A stretch of 27,733 nt of DNA from JBIOJM01 sp044450785. GTDB taxonomy: Bacteria > Planctomycetota > Planctomycetia > Isosphaerales > Isosphaeraceae. Both the position numbers and the translations under genes were made by a program. The notes beneath the pieces were generated by a model, which was not told the DNA's origin, searched no databases, and was given only the letters and a program-made list of their open reading frames with translations. Where the stretch lies: NCBI GenBank assembly GCA_044450785.1, contig JBIOJM010000105.1, forward strand, positions 1 through 27,733. The letters run 5' to 3'. Each line of letters opens with the position of its first letter. Within the stretch, counting starts at the first letter, position 1. Shown piece after piece: positions 15,701 through 24,751 of the stretch.

Positions 15701-18700
15701 CGACAGTTTGCCCGCCAGGTTGATTTGCTGGTCGAGCGGCTGGCTGGGGTTGCTGCCCAGGTTGACGAGATTGACCGTACTCGCCGTGATCGAATTCGGG
15801 TCGATCGGGCCGTTGAACGTGATGTTGATCGACCACGGGGTCTGATTCGTTCCCGCGAGGCCACCCACCGTGTAGAAGTTGACCGGGGTGGCCCCCTGGG
15901 TCGGAGTCTCGGTCACGCCGGTGACCTCGGGCGGGTGCAGGTTCACATACTGATACGCCCCGATGTCGATGAACGGGTTGCTGCCGAAGCCCACGCCTCC
16001 ACCGGAGATCGGGGCGCGGATGAAGCCCAGGACGTCGCGCTGGCCCGAGACCGGAGCGTAGTTGTAGGTGCCCGGGACCTGGCCGGGAGTGGAATAACCG
16101 CTGGAATCGGTGGAGAGGGCCGGCTGCCACTGGTCGGGGAAGTTGAAGAAGCCCGATCCCGGCAAGGTGACGATCTGGCTGGGATCGTTGATCAAGCTGA
16201 AGCCGCCGAACAGAGTGTCTCGTCCCGGTTCCTGGGGGAATAGCAGTGAGTTCGGGTCGGTCCGGATTTGGGTGGCGACACCCCCGATCAGCGAGAGAGT
16301 CGTGGTCGGGTAGATTGCATTGCCGGCGGGGAGCGGTCCGATCTCGCTGCGAGCCTGGTTGATCGCCGGCGAGGTCGGCTCCAGCTCGAAATTGCCCGTG
16401 GCCGCGCTGACGAACTGTGGGTCGGCGTAGATCGCGCCGTTGTTGGCCGCCCAGTCGCCGTCGTTGGTCGTGATGTTGAGGTTGCTGGCGTTGTTGAAAA
16501 AGAGGTTGTATTGCTCCTGGCCCAGGCCGTTTTGTCCCAGTTGGTCGACGGCGATCTGCGTTGAGCCGTCGAAAATGTTGTTCATGGCCAGCACGCTGAC
16601 GTGCGCATTCAAGTTCATTCCGTTATACTGCGGCGCGATGGTCTGGAGGGCGAACGGGTCGTCGTAGAACGTGTTGTTCAAGAGGACCGCTTGATAGGCG
16701 CTCTCTCCCGAGGTGTCGTTCGTGTTCTCGGAGTTGATGTGCACGCCCTGGCCCGAGTTGGAGATCGTGTCGTTGTACATGTAGAGGTACACGGGCTCAC
16801 CCCGAAGACTGCCGCGTTGCGGGAACGGAGTGAACGTGCCCGTCGCCAGGGTATAGTCCCGGTACAGGCCGCTGAGCAGTTCAGGATGGACGAACACGGC
16901 GGCGTCGGAGAAAAAGCTGAGATTCGAATCGGCGATCGTGAACATCATCGCCGAGTTGATCTGGTTCCTCGGTTCCACGTAGCCGGTCTTTTGCGCGAGC
17001 CAAGAGAAGGCGGGCGGTAGTCCCGCCGTGCCGGCGGGGTTGAACGAGTCGACGATCCCTCCGCCCTGGACCTCGATCCGGCTCATGTAACTGATGTCGG
17101 CGTTGCTGATGTAGCTCCCCTGCATCGGGTTGGTCGGATCGTACTCGGTCAGCGAGTTGCCGCCGATGTAGATGTAGCCGCCGTCGCCGGCCTTGGGCAC
17201 CGTCAGACTCTGGCCGACATAATTGGGGCCGACGACGTTCTGCGTCGGGAAACTGTTGAAGATGTTGTCCATCTGAACGCCGCGCACCGTGGTGCCGACC
17301 GTGTCGTCGCGCAGCGAAGTCATGATCACCGGCACGCGCTGCTGGCCGGTCGTCTGGTTGCCCGGAATGCCCAGAATGCGGAGCTGCGAGTAGGCGCCGG
17401 GATCGACCAGCGGGCTGGGGGTGGGATCAACGCCGTCGTCAACGCCGACGACGAAACCCGCCCCGGCGTTCTCTGCAGCCCCGGTTCCGGTCGACCCGGC
17501 TAGCGTGGCCAGGTTGGCCGCGCCGAGGTTGTTGGGGACCTCGTCGTTCAACATCTTGACGATGACCGACTGGCCGGGGCTCGGGATCGTCTCGCCGTTG
17601 GCGAGCAAGGTGCCGGGCAGAGCGCTCTGGATCGTCAAGGAGAGCGAGGGCTGGACAATCGGCCCGTACGCCGTGAGGTTGGGGGTGGGGGTCGAAATGT
17701 TGCCGCCGAAGAAGCTGTACGACCCGGCGAGGACGATCGTGCCGCGGAGCACGTAGGTCAGGTCGGTCGAATCCCACACCGTGCTGACGGTCTGGTTCAC
17801 ATAGCCGGGAACACCGATCGCCTCGACGGGGCCGAGATAGTTGTAGTTTGTCGCAGCGTTCAAGAGGTAAACACGAGCGGTGATCACCGACAGCCCGTCG
17901 ATGCCGTTGCCCTGCATGACGTTCCCCCGGAAGAAGGGATGGCCCGACAGGAGAGGCGTGAGCGGGTTGCCGGCGAGCAGCCCGTTGGGCTCGATCTGCA
18001 TCGCCGCGTCGAAGTTGTGGAAGAAGTTGTTATTCGTGATGTAAACCGTCGAGCCAAGATCGGCGGACGCTGTCGGCGGCAGGGGAAAGAAGGTTTGGCT
18101 GGTGATGAACGAGAGCACCGACTGCGAGGGAATCGTGAAGGTCGGCGTGTTGTCCGCTCCGCCGCCATACTGGAAGGTGGCCGCGTTGATGACGGCGATG
18201 CCGCCGCTCTGGATGCCGACGCTCGCCCACATGCCTGCGGTCAACGCAGGCGTGGTCTTCTCGCCGGTCACGTCGATCGGATTCGGCACGAGGGTCGTCG
18301 TTGCCGCGTCGTCCTGGACGGAGGTGAACAGGACCGTCGGGTCCGACGCTGACTCCTCGACGAAGTTGGTCGAGAGCGGGCTGTACGAGCTGTTCTGGTC
18401 AAAGCCGTTGATGTAGGAGCGGGAGCCGATATTGAGGCTGGCGCCCGGGTTGAGGACGTTGAGGCCGCTGCCTTTATTCATCTTCATCAACACGCCGGGC
18501 TGGATGTACAGCCGGTCGGTGATAAACGCGGTCTGTCCACCGGTATTGACCAGCATCTCCTGTCCGACCACCAGTTGCGCCAGGACGATGAACGGCAGAG
18601 GCTCGTACAGGGTGTAGTTCTGGGATCCCCCCAGCGTGGTCGGGTTGGTTGGGTAAGGCATGGCGTTGGTGGGTTCGATGTACCCATTGCTCTCGGACGT

Positions 18701-21700
18701 CAGCCAGATGCCGTTCAAGCTGTCGTTGATGACGGTCGCCCGCCGGACCAGGGGACCGCGGGCCGAGTCGTCTTCGCGGAACGAGTCGAGGTCGGCGCCG
18801 ATCGCCGCCTCGGTGCCGCCCGCCCCGCCACTATCGGAAATGGCGGCGTTCGTGATCGTCGGCCGCGAGTTGTACAGGGTGATGCCGCTGTAGAAGCTGC
18901 TTGATCCCTGCGGGACGGCGCCGCCTGCATAGCGGACATTCACGTAATTCAAGATCGACATCACGTCGGACGCGCCCGAGACGGCCGCGCTGCCCCCCGG
19001 ACCGACCAGAGTACCGTCGACCGGGAACGAGGCTTTCTGCGACGCAATGGCTTCGTCGTAGTTCCGGAAGACGATCCCGCCCCAGTCGCCCGCGTGGGGA
19101 TTGGTATCGGGGTTGTTGTTGGTGGCGCCGCCGATCGTGGCGTCGTTGTACGACGTGAAGTTGACTGGATTGGTCGAGGTTCCGTCCGCCTGAAGAGCAC
19201 TTCCCTGGTTTTGCACGTAGAGCGACGCGTTTTGCAGCTTGAGCGTCGAACCTGCCGCGAAGACAAGGGTTGTGTTGTACGGGACCGATGCACTACCATT
19301 GGTGACCCCGCTGCGGTTTCCCGCGGGGGCCTGGAGTACGAAGGCGGCCTGGGTCACTTGCCCGGTGACCGGGCTGCGTTGCGGAATGCCCGGCAAGGCC
19401 ACCACGACGACCGGGCCGACATACGCCAACTGCGAGGCCGCATACAGGGCTGATTGCTCGAATTTGCCGTCTCCGCTGAAATCGTAGGCACTGTTGAAGT
19501 TGCCTGGCTGGTAGAAGAACGTGCTGTTCAAGCCGCCATTGGGGTCGTGGGTGGGATTGGCCGGCGCGGTGCTGGGATTGCCTTCGGGCGCCAGCACCGG
19601 GTAGGGATTGGCCAGGCTGCCGTTGGACAAGGTGCTCGGCAATAGAGGGCTCTCGACGTAGTCAGGCCTGGCGTAGACCACGTTGCCGTAGGGAACCACC
19701 GTGAAGCCCGCCATGAACGCGCCACCGGGCACGCCGTCGCCGCTCATGTCGTTCTGGCGATATGTTCCGCTCGTCTGCAAGTCTTCGTAGTTCGGCAGGG
19801 TCGGGAAATCGATGCCGGTCTGCGCGGTCTGATTCCCGAGGTTCTCGCCATCGAGCTGGTTGCCGTAAATGTCGTAGATCCTGGTGTCGACATTGCCCGG
19901 CTCGAGCTGGTTGGGGACATAGATCCGATAGTCGTCGGGCGCCAACGTGACGCCGGCGTCGAGCTGCAACACCAGGCGGGTCCCCGACTCGCCCGGAGCG
20001 GTGACCTTCGACCAGGTCTGCGTGAGCGTGTTGTAGCTTTGAAGGGTGACCTGGTAGTTCTGGAGCAGGTTGAACCCTTTGCCCGTGCTCCCCAGGCCCC
20101 CTTGGCCGAGGTTGCCGAAATCGCCGTCGGAAGTCCCATTCGCGCTATTGGCCGATTGAATGAGCTGGAGGTCGCTCGCGTAGTTGATCGGCACCGGGAT
20201 GCCGCCCAAGCCGACCGTCGAGTACGGGAGTGGGTTCGAGAAGTCGACGACGACGGCCGTCGGCGGGGCGGCAACGTTGTCCCGCGTGTTCGTGGTCCCC
20301 GAGGGCGGCACCTCGAAGTACGACTGCTCCGTGCCGATGACGGTCGATCCGTTCGGGTTGTAGCTGGATTCGAGCGCCATGCTGGTGATGTAGACGGGCT
20401 GCGGCTGCACGTCGAAATTGATGATGAAGCTCTTGTTCCCCTCGCCAGGAACGTTCGTGTCGTCCAGGGGGTTGGCGGCAGCGTCGGTCAGGCCCGGGTA
20501 TTGCAGCTCCGTGGTGTGGGCCACGAACGTGTAAACACCCGCGGGGAGGCCGGGCAGGAAGGTCAGGTCGATGTGCCCGGTGTACTCCAGGACGTAGGTG
20601 CCGGTGCTGTCCAGCACGGGATTTGCCGGGGGACTGTTCGCGACGAAGGTCGCGGTGGCGATGTACTGCGACTCGTCCTCGAAGTTGTTGCTGGTGTTGA
20701 CGAGTGAGTAGTTGCTGATATTGGCCGCGGTCGCCGGATTGAGCGCCGGGAACAAGACGCTGGCGGGTGTGTCGAGGGCCGCATAAGCCTGGTTGACCAC
20801 GTCAACAACGCTGAGCGACAGCGCCGTCAAGCTCGGGACGGGGGTGATATTGGGCTGGGGACCGTTGGGCAAGGGCAGGTTCGGGCCGCCCACCGTGAAT
20901 GAGGCGCCGGTGATTTGCGGCGACGTCTTGTCGATGCGGAAGGCATCCGCATAGGACGCGGACAGGCCGGGAAGCGGCGGTTTGTCCGGCTCACCGACCA
21001 CCACGGCCACGGCCTGTTGGAAGCCTTCGGGGAGCGGTGGGGCTGTGACGGAGAAGGCGCCGTCGGCGTCGGTCGTCACCACCGCGTCGTACGTTCCCGT
21101 GTAGCCGCGTCCGCCTCCTCCGACGGCCAGGGTGATGTTGCCGTTATGCAGCCCGCTGAACTCGACGTAAACCTGAAGGCCGGCCACGGTTCCCGGGAAT
21201 GGGGCGTAGACCTGACCGATGAACACCGGCTGGCTGATGTTCGTGTTCTGGTCGCCGACGATCCCGGTATCGTTCGCGGGGGTCGGTTCCATCTCGAACG
21301 TCGTGATGATGGGCGCGGATAGGGCCTGGAGACCCAAGTTCTGAATGAAGTTTTCCGGCAGCCCGTCAGCGCCCGACGGGAAACTCCCGGTGAAGTTGCC
21401 GTCGAGCGAGTTGCCGACCAGGTCGGTGACGCCCGAGCTGGTGCCGTTCTTGCTGAGGACGACGATCGCATAATTGTCGGCGGGCAGCTCGGTCTGAGGC
21501 AGGCCGTTGTAGCTGAGCGTTGCCGTGTTCGTCTGCGGATTATAGCTGATCGTGCTGCGGGGATCGCTGTTCAGGTTGACGCCCCCGTTTGAGCCGTTGA
21601 TGAAGCTGGCGAGGTTCGTCGAGTTGGGGGGCCACGAGGTCGCGCTGCCTTGCCGGATCACCAGGATGTTGGCGAGCGTGGCGGTCGCGGGATCGATCGC

Positions 21701-24115
21701 CTTGCTGAACGTGACCGAAACGGCTCGGCCGCTGACCGAGGTCTTCGTGATCACCGGCGCGGTCACGTCGGCGAGCTTGAACGAGATGGGGCCGGACGGC
21801 ACGAGGTCCTTGCCGTCTTCCGAGACGACCGGGTTGTTCGCGGTGCTTTGGATCGAGAACGTGTATGTCCCGTTGGCAAGGACGCCGACGGGCCTCGTGA
21901 AGCTGAAGGGCCACTGGATGATCGTCGGGTCGGTGGGATTGTCGACGGCGATCGGCGTGCCGACGTTGACCGTGACGCCGATGGGCTCGGCGGTGAACGT
22001 CAGGTCGGCGGCTGAAACCGTCGAGAAGTTGACCGCCTTGTTGAAGGTCACGGTGATGGTGCTGGGCGCGACGGTGACAATCGCCCCGTTGGCCGGGTTG
22101 GTCGAGGAGACGCGCAGCACATCGACGGCGTTGATCGCACTGACCGCGTTGACCAGGCCGTAGCCGTCGGCCGTGATCCACGTGCCCTGGGCTTGGCCGT
22201 TCATGGGAATGGCCGATTCTTCCAGGCCCTGGCGGATTTGCGCGGGAGTGAGCTGCGGAACCTTCTCCAGCATCAAAGCCGCCACGGCCGCGGTATTCGG
22301 CGCGGCCGACGACGTGCCGAAGAACACCGGCAAGGCCTGCTGGTTGGCCGGTACCAGGTTCGTCGTGCTGGCCGGCTCACCGGGGAACGGGGGGTTGCTC
22401 GTGTCCAGGGTGAATCCAGCCGAGAAGAACGAGGTATTGCCGCCGTCCGGCGCCGTGACCGTGGGGTTCTGGACCGGCACGGGTGAGGCCAGAGGCACAC
22501 CGGTGGGGTCGAAGACGGTGAGACTGGGACCACCACTCGAGCTGAATGGCTCGTTGGCCAGCGGGTTCTGGCCGAGATAGGGGGATGGCGCCCACCATGG
22601 AGTCGCGCCGACCCCGATCGTGTTGGCGGCGGCCTGATGCCCGAACGTGCTCGGGTACGACGTGCCGCCGGCACTCCCGTAAGTCTGGTCGACGTTGAAG
22701 ACGCCGTTCGAGTCGTTGAACCCCATGAATTCAACGTGCCCCGGATTCGGTCCTGAGACCACCTGGATCACGACGTAATAGGTGCCGTTGCTGGGGATCC
22801 CGACAAACTGCCAGGGTTGTTGCATCGCAACGTTGTTCTGGTTCATTCCAGGACCAACAACGACGTTGCCATTCCCATCCAGGATGTAGATGTTGACGTT
22901 CGACGACACGACACCCGGCGAACCGGCGGGCTCCTGGAATTGGTAAGGCTGGTCGTACTCGAAAGTGACCAGAGCTTTGGTCATCGCCATGAAGTTTGGG
23001 TTGTTCACCGTGATCTGGAGCTTATCGTTAGTGCCAGTGGGGGCGAAGTTCATGAATGTGCCCGAGCCGATGCCCGGGATGTTATCGGTCATGGGACGGA
23101 AGGTCGACAAATAGCCGCTGTCCGGCCCTTCGTTGCCGGCGGCACTGAAATAGGTCGCGCCCGCCTTGACAACGGCATTGACGCCCTGCGCGACGACGCC
23201 GTCCTGGAACATCGGCTCGTCGGCATATTTGATGTCGTCGACGATGAGCTGGGATCCGGCAGCCTGCAAAGCCTGGATGTTTTGTCCAAACGAGACTTCG
23301 CTGATGGCGGCCGTGGCGAATTGCAGGTTGGCCCCCGGTGCGATGTCGTGGATGTTCTCCAGCATCGCGCGGCCTTCGTCGGTGCTCCCTGCCGGGCCGT
23401 CCTGGAGCACCTTGACGGGATTGGTGGAGCTGAGGTCGCCGGTCTTGTACGAATCAGCCAATCCGCCCGCATACTGACTGACCGAGTCCGAGAGCACTCC
23501 CACCGTCACGCCCGTCCCGTCGACGTTGTACTGCGTGCGAGCCACGTCGGCGAACAACGATGTTTCGGCCTCGTTGTAGGCGACCCCTTGATACTCGCTG
23601 GACGTCACCGGATAGTACAGGGCCACGCCGCTCATCGTCTGGTTCAGGCTCGCGATGGTCGGCAGCTCGTTGATCGGCGCCCAGCCGTCAACCAGTGCGT
23701 CGGTGGTGCTCGTCGACTGGATCTGCATCCCCACGTCCGTGAGCTGAGTCACGAACTGGTTGAAGTCACCACCCAGGCTCTTGACCGACACCCCGACCAA
23801 TCCATTCTGAAACTCGATCGTGGGAAACTCGGCCGCAAGCTGTGAGGTATTGCCCCCGCTCTGGACGTACGCCTGGTAGACACCGACGACACCGACCCCC
23901 AGGTTGGCCATCGGCCCGTTCTGGGCGTCGAACAGGTTCGTGTCCGTCGGCGTCCAGAGCGGCGCGGGAATGGTCGTTGACGTACTGGTGGTCCCCGACA
24001 GCAACTGCCGGGCCTCGAGAAACTCGATGCTTGGTCGGCCCTGCCGCTGCGGGTTCTTTTGGTTCCGGCGCCGCGCGGGCCCCTCTTGCCGACCGTATCC
24101 CTTGAAGCTCCCCAT
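12785..24115 (-). CDS. giant secreted S8-protease / Ig-like / beta-helix protein
   Basis: This single uninterrupted frame of 3776 codons starts at ATG 24115 with GGGGAG 7 nt upstream. The N-terminus is basic and carries FLEARQLLS (32-40), a variant of the LEPR-xLL motif of planctomycete surface proteins. Next comes a subtilisin-like S8 domain (about 195-665) with D210 (VLSDS), H256 (NIHDIAPGA), N328 (SAAGNEG) and S602 (GTSSAAP), and a ~100-residue beta-rich insert at about 361-465. It continues with Ig-like modules (about 670-1555), a long Asn/Gly-rich beta-helix-like region (about 1560-2725), more Ig-like modules (2730-3185), a second beta-helix with a DUF1565-like start (from about 3187, NPYPTISKAI, DVVAVLPGVYTEQVTL), and a Big_5-like domain (about 3590-3690). 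It ends in a Pro/Ala/Thr linker (about 3700-3740) and a Lys/His-rich tail. It is probably a surface or secreted protein that processes itself or binds polysaccharide; that role is inference. Confidence 0.88.
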   Translation of the reverse strand: MGSFKGYGRQEGPARRRNQKNPQRQGRPSIEFLEARQLLSGTTSTSTTIPAPLWTPTDTNLFDAQNGPMANLGVGVVGVYQAYVQSGGNTSQLAAEFPTIEFQNGLVGVSVKSLGGDFNQFVTQLTDVGMQIQSTSTTDALVDGWAPINELPTIASLNQTMSGVALYYPVTSSEYQGVAYNEAETSLFADVARTQYNVDGTGVTVGVLSDSVSQYAGGLADSYKTGDLSSTNPVKVLQDGPAGSTDEGRAMLENIHDIAPGANLQFATAAISEVSFGQNIQALQAAGSQLIVDDIKYADEPMFQDGVVAQGVNAVVKAGATYFSAAGNEGPDSGYLSTFRPMTDNIPGIGSGTFMNFAPTGTNDKLQITVNNPNFMAMTKALVTFEYDQPYQFQEPAGSPGVVSSNVNIYILDGNGNVVVGPGMNQNNVAMQQPWQFVGIPSNGTYYVVIQVVSGPNPGHVEFMGFNDSNGVFNVDQTYGSAGGTSYPSTFGHQAAANTIGVGATPWWAPSPYLGQNPLANEPFSSSGGPSLTVFDPTGVPLASPVPVQNPTVTAPDGGNTSFFSAGFTLDTSNPPFPGEPASTTNLVPANQQALPVFFGTSSAAPNTAAVAALMLEKVPQLTPAQIRQGLEESAIPMNGQAQGTWITADGYGLVNAVSAINAVDVLRVSSTNPANGAIVTVAPSTITVTFNKAVNFSTVSAADLTFTAEPIGVTVNVGTPIAVDNPTDPTIIQWPFSFTRPVGVLANGTYTFSIQSTANNPVVSEDGKDLVPSGPISFKLADVTAPVITKTSVSGRAVSVTFSKAIDPATATLANILVIRQGSATSWPPNSTNLASFINGSNGGVNLNSDPRSTISYNPQTNTATLSYNGLPQTELPADNYAIVVLSKNGTSSGVTDLVGNSLDGNFTGSFPSGADGLPENFIQNLGLQALSAPIITTFEMEPTPANDTGIVGDQNTNISQPVFIGQVYAPFPGTVAGLQVYVEFSGLHNGNITLAVGGGGRGYTGTYDAVVTTDADGAFSVTAPPLPEGFQQAVAVVVGEPDKPPLPGLSASYADAFRIDKTSPQITGASFTVGGPNLPLPNGPQPNITPVPSLTALSLSVVDVVNQAYAALDTPASVLFPALNPATAANISNYSLVNTSNNFEDESQYIATATFVANSPPANPVLDSTGTYVLEYTGHIDLTFLPGLPAGVYTFVAHTTELQYPGLTDAAANPLDDTNVPGEGNKSFIINFDVQPQPVYITSMALESSYNPNGSTVIGTEQSYFEVPPSGTTNTRDNVAAPPTAVVVDFSNPLPYSTVGLGGIPVPINYASDLQLIQSANSANGTSDGDFGNLGQGGLGSTGKGFNLLQNYQVTLQSYNTLTQTWSKVTAPGESGTRLVLQLDAGVTLAPDDYRIYVPNQLEPGNVDTRIYDIYGNQLDGENLGNQTAQTGIDFPTLPNYEDLQTSGTYRQNDMSGDGVPGGAFMAGFTVVPYGNVVYARPDYVESPLLPSTLSNGSLANPYPVLAPEGNPSTAPANPTHDPNGGLNSTFFYQPGNFNSAYDFSGDGKFEQSALYAASQLAYVGPVVVVALPGIPQRSPVTGQVTQAAFVLQAPAGNRSGVTNGSASVPYNTTLVFAAGSTLKLQNASLYVQNQGSALQADGTSTNPVNFTSYNDATIGGATNNNPDTNPHAGDWGGIVFRNYDEAIASQKASFPVDGTLVGPGGSAAVSGASDVMSILNYVNVRYAGGAVPQGSSSFYSGITLYNSRPTITNAAISDSGGAGGTEAAIGADLDSFREDDSARGPLVRRATVINDSLNGIWLTSESNGYIEPTNAMPYPTNPTTLGGSQNYTLYEPLPFIVLAQLVVGQEMLVNTGGQTAFITDRLYIQPGVLMKMNKGSGLNVLNPGASLNIGSRSYINGFDQNSSYSPLSTNFVEESASDPTVLFTSVQDDAATTTLVPNPIDVTGEKTTPALTAGMWASVGIQSGGIAVINAATFQYGGGADNTPTFTIPSQSVLSFITSQTFFPLPPTASADLGSTVYITNNNFFHNFDAAMQIEPNGLLAGNPLTPLLSGHPFFRGNVMQGNGIDGLSVITARVYLLNAATNYNYLGPVEAIGVPGYVNQTVSTVWDSTDLTYVLRGTIVLAGSYSFFGGNISTPTPNLTAYGPIVQPSLSLTIQSALPGTLLANGETIPSPGQSVIVKMLNDEVPNNLGAANLATLAGSTGTGAAENAGAGFVVGVDDGVDPTPSPLVDPGAYSQLRILGIPGNQTTGQQRVPVIMTSLRDDTVGTTVRGVQMDNIFNSFPTQNVVGPNYVGQSLTVPKAGDGGYIYIGGNSLTEYDPTNPMQGSYISNADISYMSRIEVQGGGIVDSFNPAGTAGLPPAFSWLAQKTGYVEPRNQINSAMMFTIADSNLSFFSDAAVFVHPELLSGLYRDYTLATGTFTPFPQRGSLRGEPVYLYMYNDTISNSGQGVHINSENTNDTSGESAYQAVLLNNTFYDDPFALQTIAPQYNGMNLNAHVSVLAMNNIFDGSTQIAVDQLGQNGLGQEQYNLFFNNASNLNITTNDGDWAANNGAIYADPQFVSAATGNFELEPTSPAINQARSEIGPLPAGNAIYPTTTLSLIGGVATQIRTDPNSLLFPQEPGRDTLFGGFSLINDPSQIVTLPGSGFFNFPDQWQPALSTDSSGYSTPGQVPGTYNYAPVSGQRDVLGFIRAPISGGGVGFGSNPFIDIGAYQYVNLHPPEVTGVTETPTQGATPVNFYTVGGLAGTNQTPWSINITFNGPIDPNSITASTVNLVNLGSNPSQPLDQQINLAGKLSYDSSTDTLIISLGAAALTLGTDAYQITLFGSGSPVLTNPQGVALDGENTVGGTSTGAQLALPSGNGYPGGNFFDSFIINTTPPSVLAGSLKMDPASDTNIVGDNITYSTLPTFDGTVSEPNPQLVPLAGQTAIVDVGIEVVVNGVPTTFFDPSQLPSNLSILAQYIRPNAGSGTSTAGGAFKVSLGVDGANTGLVTDKNPLPNLQGFYNVGLDGLLSPLPGDDSGYYVARARIIDQSGNQSNPSDPNAQAPFVVDTTPPTINFVSPTAGQVLTTLVGGQITFTITASENIDLTHFFPTVINAGPDGILGTKDDVKIPINAGSIKLTLLDKGKGGQGAEEISFSTSGALTNNLYQITLPALDIAGNVTTATEQFVVDVPSLAQNFFVGGPQYVSNPLALIGSRENPYPTISKAITAATPGDVVAVLPGVYTEQVTLKQFVRVLSADPSSTDGTVFTTSTGDALSTIIRAPFQATAPVGTYATVSATGLESFAQLATEVAGFTIASPLVVDPANGFINPNAVAVLVSNSNILIDKDFIIDAGAGINVTTSVTSGGPTALTPQIENDGVIGNIEGVVIIDGGGTTSQTNPVNLINNDFAFNTYGLVLSNTATTPLQAYVASNIFWENHDQSLARPGYAIFSSNPGKVSLQNNLFSGNGASETSQANATNDLGNGFDPALLGPTAQDAENNLGNFTGNPAFVFPIDPRPGSDGPATFFLDGDYQLTAVSAAIDNAWEATAITTDFLGNSQIKIAGAGLGVIGYGPRDVGAFEYNGIGGNPVGGAFRVVTTTLVPIGGEIHAAGTTINLPTGPTSVTVTFSKNVNPSDITATDLVLSGSAANAVRATSLTWIDAHTVQFNLSSPLATSGTVDVSVAPGTIESTIGSANLGYSDNVVLNIGTITTPVPTPTPPTTPVIPVTPAPAPAPSPVTPAPAPAPAPKGPLHAKKAHHVVHHPVKHVVVPKPKHKSAKSKKAI

Positions 24116-24272
24116 CGACAGACTCCCCAGTTAGCTTGTGAGCTTCGACCCCGACCGGAACGCACGAAAGAGCGCTCCCATCCCAGGGTCATGCTCCCAG
24201 ACCATCATGGTGATTTTCGCGTGTTTTCATTGACCACCACCGGCCTCCCAAGAGTCCGGTCGGCCAGTAGTC

Positions 24273-24294
24273 AACTGTTAAACAGTTTCACGTG
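24273..24294. promoter_or_regulatory. inverted repeat plus CACGTG upstream of the giant gene
   Basis: AACTGTT (24273-24279) and AACAGTT (24281-24287) are perfect inverted arms around a single A. A CACGTG palindrome follows at 24289-24294. They lie 158-179 bp before the giant gene's start codon and downstream of the possible promoter at 24336-24364. An operator is the simplest reading; no factor can be named. Confidence 0.35.
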
Positions 24295-24335
24295 AGATCC
24301 CCGCGATGAAGCGGATGACACCATGCACGCAGTCA

Positions 24336-24364
24336 ATCATTACAGCATTGATTCCGTTCGTCAA
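24336..24364 (-). promoter_or_regulatory. possible sigma70-like promoter for the giant gene
   Basis: On the minus strand, TTGACG (24364-24359) and AATGAT (24341-24336) are separated by 17 bp and match 5/6 and 4/6 of the consensus. The leader would be about 210 nt. Other TTGACT hexamers nearby lack a good -10, so this choice is tentative. Confidence 0.3.
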
Positions 24365-24751
24365 GCCCTGGTTCGGAAGAATTCGAAGAGATGTGAGTCG
24401 GGGGTGGGGAGAAGCGCCGAATTCCGGGGCCCGTGCGAAACGCGGAAACTGAGTCAGTAGGAGTCTGTCCTCTGGAATTAAGAAGTCAAACGCGAGCGGC
24501 ACCGAACACGGTTTTTGGAGGCAATGGGCGTGGTGTATGCGTCGGTCCCGGGTTCTGAATTCATGGCGGCTCAGCGGCGTGAGCGAATCGCGTGCGCTTG
24601 CGAGCCGTGAGCGGCGTCGGGCCGACCAGGTGTGACTTGCCATCGATTGAGCTGCGGTGATCATGTCCATAATCGCCGAGAGCGGGTTGCCTCTGCTGCT
24701 ATTCTACCGTGATGAGCCCGCCGGTGGGATCTGCTAGGTTCAAGAAACACC

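Larger units (their letters stand above)
24116..24751. other. gene-free stretch of 636 bp, leader of the giant gene
   Basis: No convincing gene is present. A minus-strand frame of 130 codons (24278-24670) has no protein-like composition and no Shine-Dalgarno. The stretch is richer in A/T than the genes around it. It holds an inverted repeat (24273-24287), a CACGTG palindrome (24289-24294) and a possible minus-strand promoter (24336-24364). Confidence 0.6.

Noticed and set aside
13641..16130. Minus-strand frame of 829 codons inside the giant gene in another frame
   Set aside because: Same-strand shadow of high-GC DNA: Arg/Pro/Gln/His-rich, without domain motifs, and overlapping the beta-helix coding frame throughout.
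24278..24670. Minus-strand frame of 130 codons upstream of the giant gene
   Set aside because: Composition is not protein-like, there is no ribosome-binding site, and it overlaps the probable promoter and inverted repeat.
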